DNA of 64,000 nucleotides from Progne subis subis (taxonomy: Eukaryota; Chordata; Aves; Passeriformes; Hirundinidae): NCBI GenBank assembly GCA_022316685.1, contig JAKJHU010000461.1:103104-167103 (forward strand), written 5' to 3'. The notes beneath the pieces are model-generated. The model was not told the DNA's origin and searched no databases. It saw only the letters and a program-made list of their open reading frames with translations. Every line of letters starts with the position of its first letter. The stretch's first letter is position 1. A program made the translations under genes and the position numbers. Positions 1-9,220 of this stretch are shown here, piece by piece.

Positions 1-889
1 GTGGTGGTATGATAGGCTGCTCCCTTCCCCCTACACCATTATTCTCAGGTGGGGCTGTAGGAACAACATTCCCCTGATCCCTTTGCTCTGGGAGTTGAGG
101 ATACAGGGGACCTGCAGCTGGTCCTGGTTCAGCTGGCAACACTGGAGGACAAGAAAGGGGAAAGTGCTGAAGAACATCCCAATTCTCACCAGTTCCCCTT
201 TCCTCCCTTTCTTCCTCTTCTCCCTTTTTCTTTAACACACAGGTTTCTTTTGTTGCTTGTTTAAACCATATCAATCCACATTCTCTTTCAATCTATCTTT
301 TCCAATTCTCCTCTAAATACTTCAACAAAATTCTACACAAACAAATTCTGTTTCATAAGGTGGCCACATAAGCCCCTTTGGCAACTTATACTCCAGCCAC
401 ACAAAATAACAATATTTTACCATCATCTCCATAGTTACCTCTGAGTGAATGCATAGTCTGTCCCAAGACCTCAGCATTCTCCCCAAGGGACTCTGCAGGC
501 GTATTATGGGATTGTCATCCCTTTTGCCAGGGCCCCTTCCCGGCTTTACCCTAGCAACCCTCCATGGGTGCTGTGTTTCACCTGTGCTGCCTTCCTTGGG
601 TGCTGTGTTTCACCTGTGCTGCCCTCCTTGGGTGCTGTGTTTCACCTGTGCTACCCTCCATGGGTGCTGTGTTTCACCTGTGCTACCCTCCATGGGTGCT
701 GTGTTTCACCTGTGCTACCCTCCATGGGTGCTGTGTTTCACCTGTGCTGCCCTCAATGGGTGCTGTGTTTCACCTGTGCTACCCTCCATGGGTGCTGTGT
801 TTCACCTGTGCTGCCCTCCATGGGTGCTGTGTTTCACCTGTGATACCCTCCATGGGCGCCCTCCCAGGTTTGCTCCCCGAAGATCCCAT
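1..889 (-). pseudogene. ERV-D gag remnant (gammaretrovirus-like), partial at window edge
   Basis: Read on the minus strand, this is the start of Gag of the provirus whose 5' LTR lies at 1115-1602. An ATG at 889-887 follows the splice donor and opens with Met-Gly-Ser-Ser, a plausible N-myristoylation start. The frame then enters a 32-bp tandem array (565-858) that shifts and stops it. Between about 440 and 230 there are further stops (for example a TGA near 358). From about 230 to base 1 a frame is open to the edge: a Lys/Glu-rich stretch followed by a Pro-rich stretch containing LYPQL, which fits an LYPxL ALIX-binding late domain. The proline-rich part resembles the p12-like region of gammaretroviral Gag. 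Non-functional as it stands. Family assignment rests on LTR, primer site and layout rather than on a capsid domain, which would lie outside the window. Confidence 0.6.
565..858. repeat. 32-bp tandem repeat, about 9.2 copies
   Basis: The unit starting TGGGTGCTGTGTTTCACC recurs exactly every 32 bp (565, 597, 629, 661, 693, 725, 757, 789, 821, partial at 853). Copies differ only at a few sites (GCTGCC or GCTACC; CTCCA or CTCCT). It sits inside the 5' coding part of the ERV-D gag remnant. Because 32 is not a multiple of 3, its expansion breaks the reading frame. Confidence 0.95.
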
Positions 890-892
890 TTT

Positions 893-898
893 ACTCAC
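893..898 (-). promoter_or_regulatory. Retroviral major splice donor (ERV-D leader)
   Basis: On the minus strand GGTGAGT lies between the primer-binding site and the gag ATG, the usual position of the retroviral 5' splice donor. The leader 890-1093 is GC-rich and otherwise without features. Confidence 0.55.
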
Positions 899-1093
899 CA
901 GTGAGATTTTCAGTGGTCCTTCCCTGCGGACTCTTCACGGACCCCCCTGGTCCGCCACTCGTCTGTCTCCTGGACACTCTCGGGAACCCAATCGATCGCC
1001 CGGTGCCGGCCGCCACCAAGGGGAGCTGATCACCGAAACTGGGTGAGGCGCCTTCAGCTCCGCTCGCTGCCCGCCGCCCCGGACGGTGGAAAT

Positions 1094-1110
1094 ATCCCAG
1101 ACGAGTCCCA
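1094..1110 (-). promoter_or_regulatory. ERV-D primer-binding site, tRNA-Pro-like
   Basis: Four bases after the LTR end, the minus strand reads TGGGACTCGTCTGGGAT. Except for a one-base gap and two substitutions it matches the complement of the 3' end of tRNA-Pro, the primer of murine-type gammaretroviruses. Confidence 0.7.
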
Positions 1111-1114
1111 GAAT

Positions 1115-1602
1115 TGTTAGGAAAATTAATCCACGCACACCAGAGGTTTATGTCCAAAAAGGAGACAGAGGAGTTCTTTTACTTTATTCAAATAAAGGGA
1201 GAGGCCATGGGGCATTTCCCCTGGGGTCTCTCAGTTTTTCAGAGGACGCAGCCTCCTTTTTATCCCAATTTCCTGGCCGTACTTCCCTCTCTCTTTCCCT
1301 ATTAGCCGAGGTACTTGAGAGGTACAGACTTCCCAAAATGCCTAAGATTCCCCTTTTAATGTATAACCCCCCCATATTTTTAATTTTTATAGGTTTTATG
1401 AGTTTTTCCCCATTGTTGCTTTCATCTTTCAATATTCAATTTCATTTACAAACCTATGGTTTGTTTGTAAAGGCAAGTATCTTCTTTTCCATTCATCAAT
1501 CAGTAGAATCCTTCCCATTGTTTCTCTCATCTCTCAGTGCTAGTTTGATCTACCAGCAGACCCAGGGCTTGTTTGTAAAGACAAGTCTTGTCATTCCTCT
1601 CA
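1115..1602 (-). mobile_element. ERV-D 5' LTR (488 bp)
   Basis: The minus-strand LTR runs from TGAGAGGAATG (1602) to CCTAACA (1115). Two other copies in the window (30564-31051 and 62254-62741) are also exactly 488 bp. A polyadenylation-type AATAAA lies in it near 1187-1195. The primer site and gag leader follow it, so this is the 5' LTR. The host flank at 1603 onward is the same as the left flank of the solo LTR at 30.6 kb, in inverted orientation. Confidence 0.9.
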
Positions 1603-1919
1603 GTGTTTGTGTTCTCCTTTCTCTCGTGCCTCTCTCTGCCTGCTCTGTTTGTCTCTCAGTGTCTCCCTCGACCCAGGGCAGCTCCCACCAATGACCCTGC
1701 CCTGATTTAATTCCCAATCCAGGAGCTACAACAAGCATGGATGAAGTTCTGGAGACTGGCAGTGAAACGTCACTGTAGGATCTTGCTGCACTCTGCTTTT
1801 GCCCCCTTATTCAGAGCTTTGCCTTCAAGGGCTGGAACAGCTTTTCCTTGCTGGGAACTGGAATTCCAGAGTCTTGGAGTATGTGCCATGCAGGAGCAGA
1901 CAGAGCGGGCTCCCACAGA
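1603..1919. other. Host flank of ERV-D, repeated inverted at 30246-30563
   Basis: About 320 bp with no coding potential that I can support. It begins with a CT-rich stretch. The whole segment recurs as an inverted, near-identical copy between the 15-bp minisatellite and the solo LTR near 30.3-30.6 kb. Confidence 0.8.
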
Positions 1920-2547
1920 CTGGGATCACATGGACTGGGATCCTACAGACTGGGCCTGCACAGACCGGGACCGAATGGATCAGGAACATCCAGACTGAGA
2001 TGATGCGGATTGGGACCTTGTAGACTGGGATTGTACAGGTTGGGCTCACGTGGACTGGGATTGTACAGACTGGGATTGTATGGGTTGGGATTACATGGAC
2101 TGGGATTGTACAGACTGGGATTGTATGGGTTGGGCTCACATGGACTGGGATTGTACAGACTGGGATTGTATGGGTTGGGATTACATGGACTGGGATTGTA
2201 CAGACTGGGATTGTATGGGTTGGGATTACATGGTCTGGGATTGTACAGACTGGGATTGTACAGGTTGGGTTCACCTGGACTGGGATTGTACAGACTGGGA
2301 TTGTACAGGTTGGGCTCACGTGGACTGGGATTGTACAGACTGGGATTGTATGGGTTGGGCTCACATGGACTGGGATTGTACAGACTGGGATTGTATGGGT
2401 TGGGATTACATGGACTGGGATTGTACAGACTGGGATTGTAGGGGTTGGGATTACATGGACTGGGATTGTACAGACTGGGATTGTATGAGTTGGGCTCACA
2501 TGGACTGGGATTTTACAGACTGGGATTGTATGGGTTGGGTTCACCTG
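1920..2547. repeat. 15-bp minisatellite with 45-bp higher-order unit
   Basis: Monomers of 15 bp of the type TGGGATTGTACAGAC alternate with TGGGATTGTATGGGT and TGGGATTACATGGAC, giving a 45-bp higher-order repeat that becomes regular from about 2030. The first copies (1920-2030) are more diverged. Because the period is a multiple of 3, several frames on both strands stay open; these are not genes. The array stops abruptly where the ERV1 LTR starts. An inverted related array lies at 29765-30260. Confidence 0.95.
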
Positions 2548-3200
2548 TGTCCTAGGGTGACTTTATGATGCTTGTATCTCCAGTTGTCTGTTCTGTTTGT
2601 GCTGTATATTGAGTCCTGTGCCTTTAAGACTGGTTCTAAGAGCAAGGAGAAGCACAGAGTTTGTTTTGAGAAAACTGCCTGACTCCTCCACATTCTTCTG
2701 TGGACGGGGTGTTCAGCGGAGGCTTGGAGAGACTTCAGGACAGAGATTTATTTTGCTTTTAGTTAGTTTCAGCTAGCTAAGGCAGAGAAGTTCCCTGGAC
2801 TGTTTTTTTCCTTTTTCTTGGAACTGTTTAAACCTGCTCTAGACTGAAAACCCAGGGGAGCCCTGGGGGCTGCACCTGCGGCCCACCGGTGCCTGGAGCT
2901 CAGCATTTTCCAGCCGCGCCGGAGGGACTGGGACTGAGGAGAGACTGAGAGAGAGCCGAGCTACACTAACGGCAAGGACTTTCTCAGTTTGCCATCTCAC
3001 TTCAGGAGAGGTTTTATTGTTTCATATTATTCATTCTTTATACTTGTATGCACTTTATTTGTTTAGTAAAATAGTTTTTTCCATATTTCTCCAAACAGGT
3101 TTTTTTTTCGGACTGGTTGGAGGGAGGGGCCACTTGGGTTTGCTTCCCAGAGGGACCCTATACAGGGTTTTTCCCCCAAATTTGTCTCCAAACGAGGACA
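2548..3200 (+). mobile_element. ERV1 5' LTR (653 bp, LTR-A family)
   Basis: The LTR is bounded by TGTCC (2548) and GGACA (3200), a 5-bp inverted repeat. The 3' copy at 8548-9220 and an inverted copy at 19117-19792 share the same body, including a Phe-rich poly-T segment and the TTTAGTAAAATAG stretch near the end. It abuts the 15-bp minisatellite. Confidence 0.92.
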
Positions 3201-3210
3201 TACCCTTAAT

Positions 3211-3232
3211 TGGCCCCCACTGCGGGGCTCGA
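3211..3232 (+). promoter_or_regulatory. ERV1 primer-binding site, tRNA-Lys-like
   Basis: Ten bases after the LTR, TGGCCCCCACTGCGGGGCTC matches the complement of the tRNA-Lys(CUU) 3' end at about 18 of 22 positions. The 10-bp gap from the LTR is longer than usual, so the LTR edge or the primer assignment could be slightly off. Confidence 0.55.
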
Positions 3233-3278
3233 GAGAGTGGAAAAAACTTGTATTGATTATTATTAACTGCATTTTTTT

Positions 3279-5213
3279 TTGGTTGTCCTTTGGGTGGGGA
3301 TTAAACAGACAGTGGCCATGTTGCTTCTTGAAGTCCTAATGTCTCTTAGAATGGAGTCTTTTCTGCATTTCTGTTCCCTAGGCTTTTTTGAGGTCTTAAT
3401 AACTTTCTGGTCCCTAGGTTTGTTTTCCTACCCAGAAATAGCTCCAATATTGTCCTTAACATACAGCTTTTACACTAGGGATGCACAAATTAGAATAGTT
3501 ATTTTGCTGGGTTCGGTGATTATGGTTTACAAGAAGCTTATAAAGATACTGGAGTTTGTTCTGGGTATGTTCAGTTTATGTTTTTTTCGTCCTACCCTGC
3601 GTCCTAGTTCCAGCAGCATGTTTTGGGGATTTATCAATAATTGCACACAGTTTGTTAGAGGAGGAGTAGGGGATGAGGCTCTTCGGCCTTGTTTTTTCCT
3701 TCTTCTCTTTTGAGTCAGTTACATCACTTTTGGAGAATGTTCAGGGTCTCCTGAATGTTAAAGACCCCACCTCCCTGGTATTTCACCTGGTGACTTTCCT
3801 CTATATGGTTTATAGCTTTTCTAGAATGAGTCACACACTGCTAAACACTGTAGGGCAGCAGATCGAGGCAAGGGAGCAGGGAGATAAATCAGTCACTCAG
3901 GCTGCAGCCAACCCCACAGCTATTCAGGCTGCAGCTAAACCAGACAGTGAGGTTAAGACACCTGCAGTTGCTGCAGTAAAGAAGGGAAAGAAGCACACGG
4001 ACAAAACCAATTGACCAGTAGATGATGATTCAGGTGAAGGATCCTCAATGCCTCCTGACACCCAGTCGGGAGTCAAACCACCTGACACACAATCAGAAGC
4101 TGAAGCAACTGATGATACACAGTCAGAAGCTGAACCAACTGATATGAAATCGGAAGCCCAACCAACTGGCACAAGATCGGGAGTCCAACCAACTAACACA
4201 CGATCAGAAGCCCAACCAGCTGCTACAACATCAAGAGCCCAACCAACTGCTACAAGATCAGGAGCCCAACCAACTGCTACAAGATCAGGAGCCCGACCAA
4301 CTGCTACAAGATCAGGAGATACTATTGAGTCCTTTTCCCTGAAGGACCTTCGTGGCCTAAGAAAGGATTATACTCGACGACATGATGAATCTATAGTTAG
4401 TTGTTTAGTCTGTCTTGGGATGCTGCAGGCGAGGCTACAATACTGGATGGCACTGAAGCGAGACATCTCGGATCCCTATCACATGATCCAGTTATTGACC
4501 AAGAAATGATGAGGGAGGCTAGTCCTTGCAGTCTCTGGGAACGGGTCCTGGGAAGTGTGGCACAAAGATATCTGTGTGCCGACGATCTCTATCTGCAGCA
4601 AACTCAGTGGAAAACCATTGAACAAGGGATTCAGCGCTTGAGAGAAATGGCAGTGGCGGAGATTGCCTTCTCAGATGACCTAAACACTAGGAACCCAGAC
4701 TTGGTACCATGTACACCTGTAATGTGGCGAAAACTTGTATGACTTGGGCCACAAGAATACTCCTCTGCTTTAGCAATAATAAAGCGGGATGAGACAGAGG
4801 AGACTGTGCTTGATATGGCGAAGAAGCTCCGAACATATGCAGATGCCGTGCATGGTCCAACACATGCAAGAATTGCAGCTTTGGAAACACAGGTGCGGGG
4901 ATTAGCAGACAAGGTGGAGGAGAACCTCAAAGAACTCAAGGAGAACATTCTCCAGATCTCTGCAGTACAAGTTAGGGGCTCTGGCACCACACGCAAACGT
5001 TCCCTAGATAGAGAGGGAAAAGGCATCCCATGGGCTAAGCTGTGGTCCTTCCTGCGTGATTGTGGAGAAAACATGAAAAGATGGGATGGAGAATCTACTG
5101 ATGGTATGACACAACAGCTGCGTGAATTGTTAGATGGCAAGACTGTGAGAGGCAGTTCTAGCAAGAAGGAAGCAGCTCCGGTTACCCAGGGAAATAAGGA
5201 TAATCAGGCTTAG
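3279..5213 (+). pseudogene. ERV1 gag, several frameshifts
   Basis: The Gag of ERV1 is broken into open pieces (3279-3713, 3673-4014, 4048-4509, 4401-4742, 4806-5213) in different frames, with an in-frame TGA at about 4741. The N-terminal piece is strongly hydrophobic, with several possible membrane segments. A Thr/Gln/Ser-rich repeat region follows (near 4050-4310, units like TRSGAQPTA). The C-terminal part matches, at modest identity, the gag of ERV2 on the other strand (compare WKTIEQGIQRLREMAV here with a similar stretch near 24.2 kb). No zinc knuckle is seen, as in other ERV-L/spuma-type Gags. The last piece ends in TAG at 5211-5213, and pol continues in the same frame. Identified as Gag by position and by its match to ERV2, not by a named capsid domain. 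Confidence 0.75.
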
Positions 5214-5229
5214 AGGGGCCCTGCCTCTA
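5211..5229 (+). promoter_or_regulatory. gag UAG stop with hairpin, candidate readthrough signal
   Basis: The gag stop TAG is itself the first part of a perfect 6-bp inverted repeat TAGAGG/CCTCTA with a 7-base loop. Pol continues in the same frame directly after. The same 19 bases are conserved in ERV2 (23531-23549, minus strand), although the surrounding gag sequence has diverged. This fits translation of Gag-Pol by stop-codon readthrough. The function is inferred. Confidence 0.5.
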
Positions 5230-8200
5230 GCCAGGTAGAGGCTAGGGAAAACCGTGTTTTTTGGACTGTGTGGATTCGTTGGCCTGGCACATCAGAACCA
5301 CAAAAATATGAGGCCTTAGTTGACACTGGTGCACAGTGCACATTGCTCCCATCAAGACATGTGGGGGAAGAATCTGTTTCCATTGCTGGGGTGACAGGGG
5401 GTTCACAAGATTTTACTTTGGTGGAAGCTGATGTGAGCCTGACTGGAAAGGAGTGGAAGAGACACCCTATTGTGACTGGCCCAGAGGCTCCATGCATTTT
5501 GGGCATAGACTTCCTCCGAAATGGGTATTTCAAAGACCCGAAGGGATTTAGGTGGGCATTCGGGATAGCAGCTGTAGAGACAGGGGATGTTAAGCAGTTG
5601 AATACCTTGCCTGGACTATCAGAGAACCCATCTGCTGTAGGTCTTCTGAAGGTGGAAGAGCAACAAGTGCCAATTGCCACTTCAACAGTGCATTGCCGAC
5701 AGTACAGAACAACTCGAGATGCCGTGATCCCCATCCACAAGATGATCCGTGAGCTGGAGAGCCAAGGGGTGGTCAGCAAAACCCACTCACCCTTCAACAG
5801 CCCCATCTGGCCTGTGCGCAAGTCTGACGGAGAATGGAGATTGACTGTGGACTACCGTGCCTTGAACGAAGTGACTCCACCATTGAGCGCTGCTGTGCCG
5901 GACATGCTGGAACTCCAGTACGAGCTGGAGTCCAAGGCAGCAAAATGGTACGCCACCATTGACATTGCTAATGCATTTTTCTCCATTCCTCTGGCTGCAG
6001 AATGCAGGCCTCAGTTTGCTTTCACCTGGAGGGGCATGCAGTACACCTGGAACCGACTGCCCCAGGGGTGGAAACACAGCCCCACCATCTGCCATGGACT
6101 GATCCAGGCTGCACTGGAAAAGGGTGAGGCTCCAGAACATCTACAGTATATCGATGACATCATTGTGTGGGGGAACACGGCAATAGAAGTGTTTGAGAAA
6201 GGAGAGAAGATCATCCAAATTCTCCTGAAAGGTGGTTTTGCCATCAAGCAGAGCAAGGTCAAGGGACCTGCCCGAGAGATCCAGTTCCTGGGAGTAAAGT
6301 GGCAAGATGGACGGCGGCAGATTCCAACTGAGGTCATCAATAAGATCACCGCAATGTCTCCACCGACCAGCAAGAAGGAAACACAAGCTTTCCTAGGCGC
6401 CATAGGTTTCTGAAGAATGCACATTCCTGAGTACAGCCAGATTGTGAGCCCTCTCTACCTGGTCACCCGCAAGAAGAACGATTTCCACTGGGGCCCTGAA
6501 CAGCAACAAGCCTTTGCCCAGATCAAGCAGGAGATCGCTCATGCAGTAGCCCTTGGCCCAGTCAGGATGGGACCAGATGTGAAGAACGTGCTCTGCTCAG
6601 CAGCCGGGAACAATGGCCTGTCCTGGAGCCTTTGGCAGAAGGTGCCTGGGGAGACTCGGGGCCGACCACTGGGATTCTGGAGCCGAAGCTACAGAGGGTC
6701 CGAAGCCAACTACACTCCAACAGAGAAGGAAATCTTGGCCGCCTATGAAGGAGTTCAAGCTGCCTCAGAGGTGATTGGCACAGAAGCACAACTCCTGCTG
6801 GCACCTCGACTACCGGTGCTGGGGTGGATGTTTAAAGGAAAGGTTCCCTCCACCCATCATGCCACCGACGCCACGTGGAGCAAATGGATTGCCCTCATCA
6901 CTCAGTGTGCCCGCATTGGAAACCCAAATCGCCCTGGGATTTTGGAGATAATTACAAACTGGCCGGAAGGTGAGAACTTTGGTCTCACAGATGAAGAGGA
7001 GCAGGAACAAGTGACACGTGCAGAAGAGGGTCCACCATACAACCAACTACCAGCAGAAGAAACATGCTATGCTCTTTTCACTGATGGTTCCTGCCGCATC
7101 GTTGGGATGAACCGGAAGTGGAAAGCAGCTGTATGGAGCCCCACACGACAGGTTGCACAAGCCACTGAAGGAGAAGGTGGGTCAAGCCAACTTGCTGAAC
7201 TCAAAGCTGTTCAACTGGCCCTGGACATTGCTGAAAGAGAGAAGTGGCCAAAGCTCTACCTCTACACTGATTCGTGGATGGTGGCCAATGCTCTGTGGGG
7301 TTGGCTGGACAGGTGGAAAAAGGCCAATTGGCAGCGTAGAGGAAAGCCAATCTGGGCTGCAGATGAGTGGAAGGACATTGCCACTCGGGTAGAGAAGCTA
7401 CCTGTCAAAGTCCGTCATGTAGATGCCCATGTCCCCAAGAGTCGGGCTAATGAGGAGCACGGAAACAACGAGCAGGTAGATCAAGCTGCAAAGATAGAGG
7501 TGTCAAAGATAGACTTAGATTGGCAACACAAGGGAGAGTTGTTCCTAGCTCGATGGGCCCATGATACCTCAGGCCATCAGGGCAGAGATGCCACCTATAA
7601 GTGGGCACGAGACCGAGGGGTGGATCTAACCATGGACAGTATTTCTCAGGTTATCCATGACTGTGAGACGTGTGCTGCCATCAAACAGGCCAAGCGGATG
7701 AAGCCCCTATGGTATGGCGGGCGATGGTCCAAGTATAAGTACGGGGAAGCCTGGCAGATTGACTACATCACCCTTCCCCAAACCCGCCAAGGCAAGCGCT
7801 ATGTGCTGACCATGGTGGAAGCCACCACTGGATGGTTGGAGACCTACCCTGTGTCTCATGCTACTGCCTGGAACACCATCCTGGGCCTTGAAAAGCAAGT
7901 TCTTTGGAGGCATGGTACCCCTGAGAGGATTGAGTCAGACAATGGAACTCATTTCAAGAACAGCCTCATCAACACCTGGGCTAGAGAACATGGCATTGAG
8001 TGGGTGTACCATATCCCCTATCATGCACCAGCTTCAGGGAAGGTAGAAAGATACAACGGACTGCTAAAAACCATCCTGAAAGCACTGGGTAGGGGATCAT
8101 TCAAAAACTGGGAGCAGCATCTAGCAAAGGCCACCTGGTTAGTTAACACCCGAGGTTCCACCAGCCGAGCAGGCCCTGCCCAATCTGAGCCCCTACATAC

Positions 8201-8396
8201 AGTAGATGGAGAGAAAGTCCCAGTAGTACATGTAAGAGATTTGTTAGGGAAGACAATTTGGATCAATTCTGCTTCAAGTACAGAGGATCCCATCCGTGGG
8301 ATTGTCTTTGCTCAGGGACCAGGCTGCACATGGTGGGTAATGCAGAAAGATGGAACCACACGATGTGTACCCCAGGGAGATTTGATTGTTGGGTGA
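5214..8396 (+). pseudogene. ERV1 pro-pol, ERV-L-like, one nonsense codon
   Basis: An almost complete polyprotein: protease, reverse transcriptase, RNase H and integrase, with no env after it. The protease has the DTG motif (catalytic Asp codon 5323-5325). RT has YIDD at 6147-6158. RNase H has FTDG near 7078 and a second Asp in TDSW near 7267. Integrase has an HHCC zinc motif (about 7560-7690) and a D,D,E set at 7761, 7938 and 8046. The frame is continuous with the end of gag across the TAG at 5211. The only interruption seen is a TGA at 6411-6413, where ERV2 has a Trp codon. YIDD context, lack of env and gene order fit class III ERV-L elements. ERV2 pol on the other strand is nearly identical from RT onward. 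Not expressible in full length as it stands. Confidence 0.88.
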
Positions 8397-8547
8397 GAAC
8401 CGTGTGTAATTATCGTTGTGTGCTGAATGGTACTGCCACTGTATGTAGCTATATATTGCATATTGTTTTTATATAGATGTATGTGTGTGTAGAGCTAGAG
8501 TATATATTAGTTTTAGTAAATTGACAATATGGGGATAAGGGATGGAA
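8397..8547 (+). other. ERV1 pol-LTR spacer with polypurine tract
   Basis: Between the pol stop and the 3' LTR there are only 150 bp, so there is no env gene. The end (about 8531-8547, GGGGATAAGGGATGGAA) is a polypurine tract that abuts the LTR, as needed for plus-strand priming. Confidence 0.75.
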
Positions 8548-9220
8548 TGTCCTAGGGTAACTTTATGATGTTTGTATTCGCAATAGTCTGTTCTGTTTGT
8601 GCTGTATATTGAGTCCTGTGCCTTTAACACTGGTTCTAAGAGCAAGGAGAAGCGCAGAGTTTGTTTTGAGAAAACTGCCTGACTCCTCCACATTCTTCTG
8701 TGGACAGGATGTTTGGCGGAGGCTTGGAGAGACTGCAGGACAGAGATTTTTTTTTTTTTTTTTTTTTTTTTGCTTTAATTAGTTTCAGCTAGTTAGGGCA
8801 GAGAAGTTCCCTGGACTGTTTTTTTTTCCTTTTTCTTGGAACTGTTTAAACCTGCTCTGGACTGAAAACCCAGGGGAGCACTGGGGGCTGCAGCTGCGGC
8901 CCACCAGGGCCTGGACCTCGGCATTTTCCAGCAGCACCGGAGGGACTGGGACTGAGGAGAGACTGAGAGAGAGCCGAGCTACACCCACGGCAAGGACTTT
9001 CTCAATTTGCCATCTCACTTCAGAAGGAGAGGTTTTATTGTTTCATATTATTCATTCTTTATGCTTGTATGCACTTTATTTGTTTAGTAAAATAGTTTTT
9101 TCCACTTTTCTCCAAAGAGGTTTTTTTTCGGACTGGTTGGAGGGAGAGGCCACTTGGGTTTGCTTCCCAGAGGGATCCTATACAGGAGTTTTCCCCCAAA
9201 TTTGTCTCCAAACCAGGACA
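8548..9220 (+). mobile_element. ERV1 3' LTR (673 bp, LTR-A family)
   Basis: Bounded by TGTCC and GGACA like the 5' copy. It differs by scattered substitutions and a longer poly-T run at 8749-8771. The flank after it (AGCAC) does not match the 5 bp before the 5' LTR (ACCTG), and it is not the minisatellite found on the left side. Confidence 0.92.

Noticed and set aside
449..1046. Cys/Val/Pro-rich repeat proteins across the 32-bp array
   Set aside because: All three plus frames are open only because of the repeat. The region is gag leader and 5' gag of a provirus on the other strand.
1825..2568. Long frames with DWDC-type (plus) and TIPVC-type (minus) pentapeptide repeats
   Set aside because: They are the translation of a 15-bp minisatellite. 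A period divisible by 3 keeps many frames open on both strands, and there is no start context or splice support. The same holds for 29739-30341.
8397..8547. Env or dUTPase gene in ERV1
   Set aside because: Only 150 bp lie between pol and the LTR, and no dUTPase motif was seen in pol. Absence of env fits the ERV-L group.
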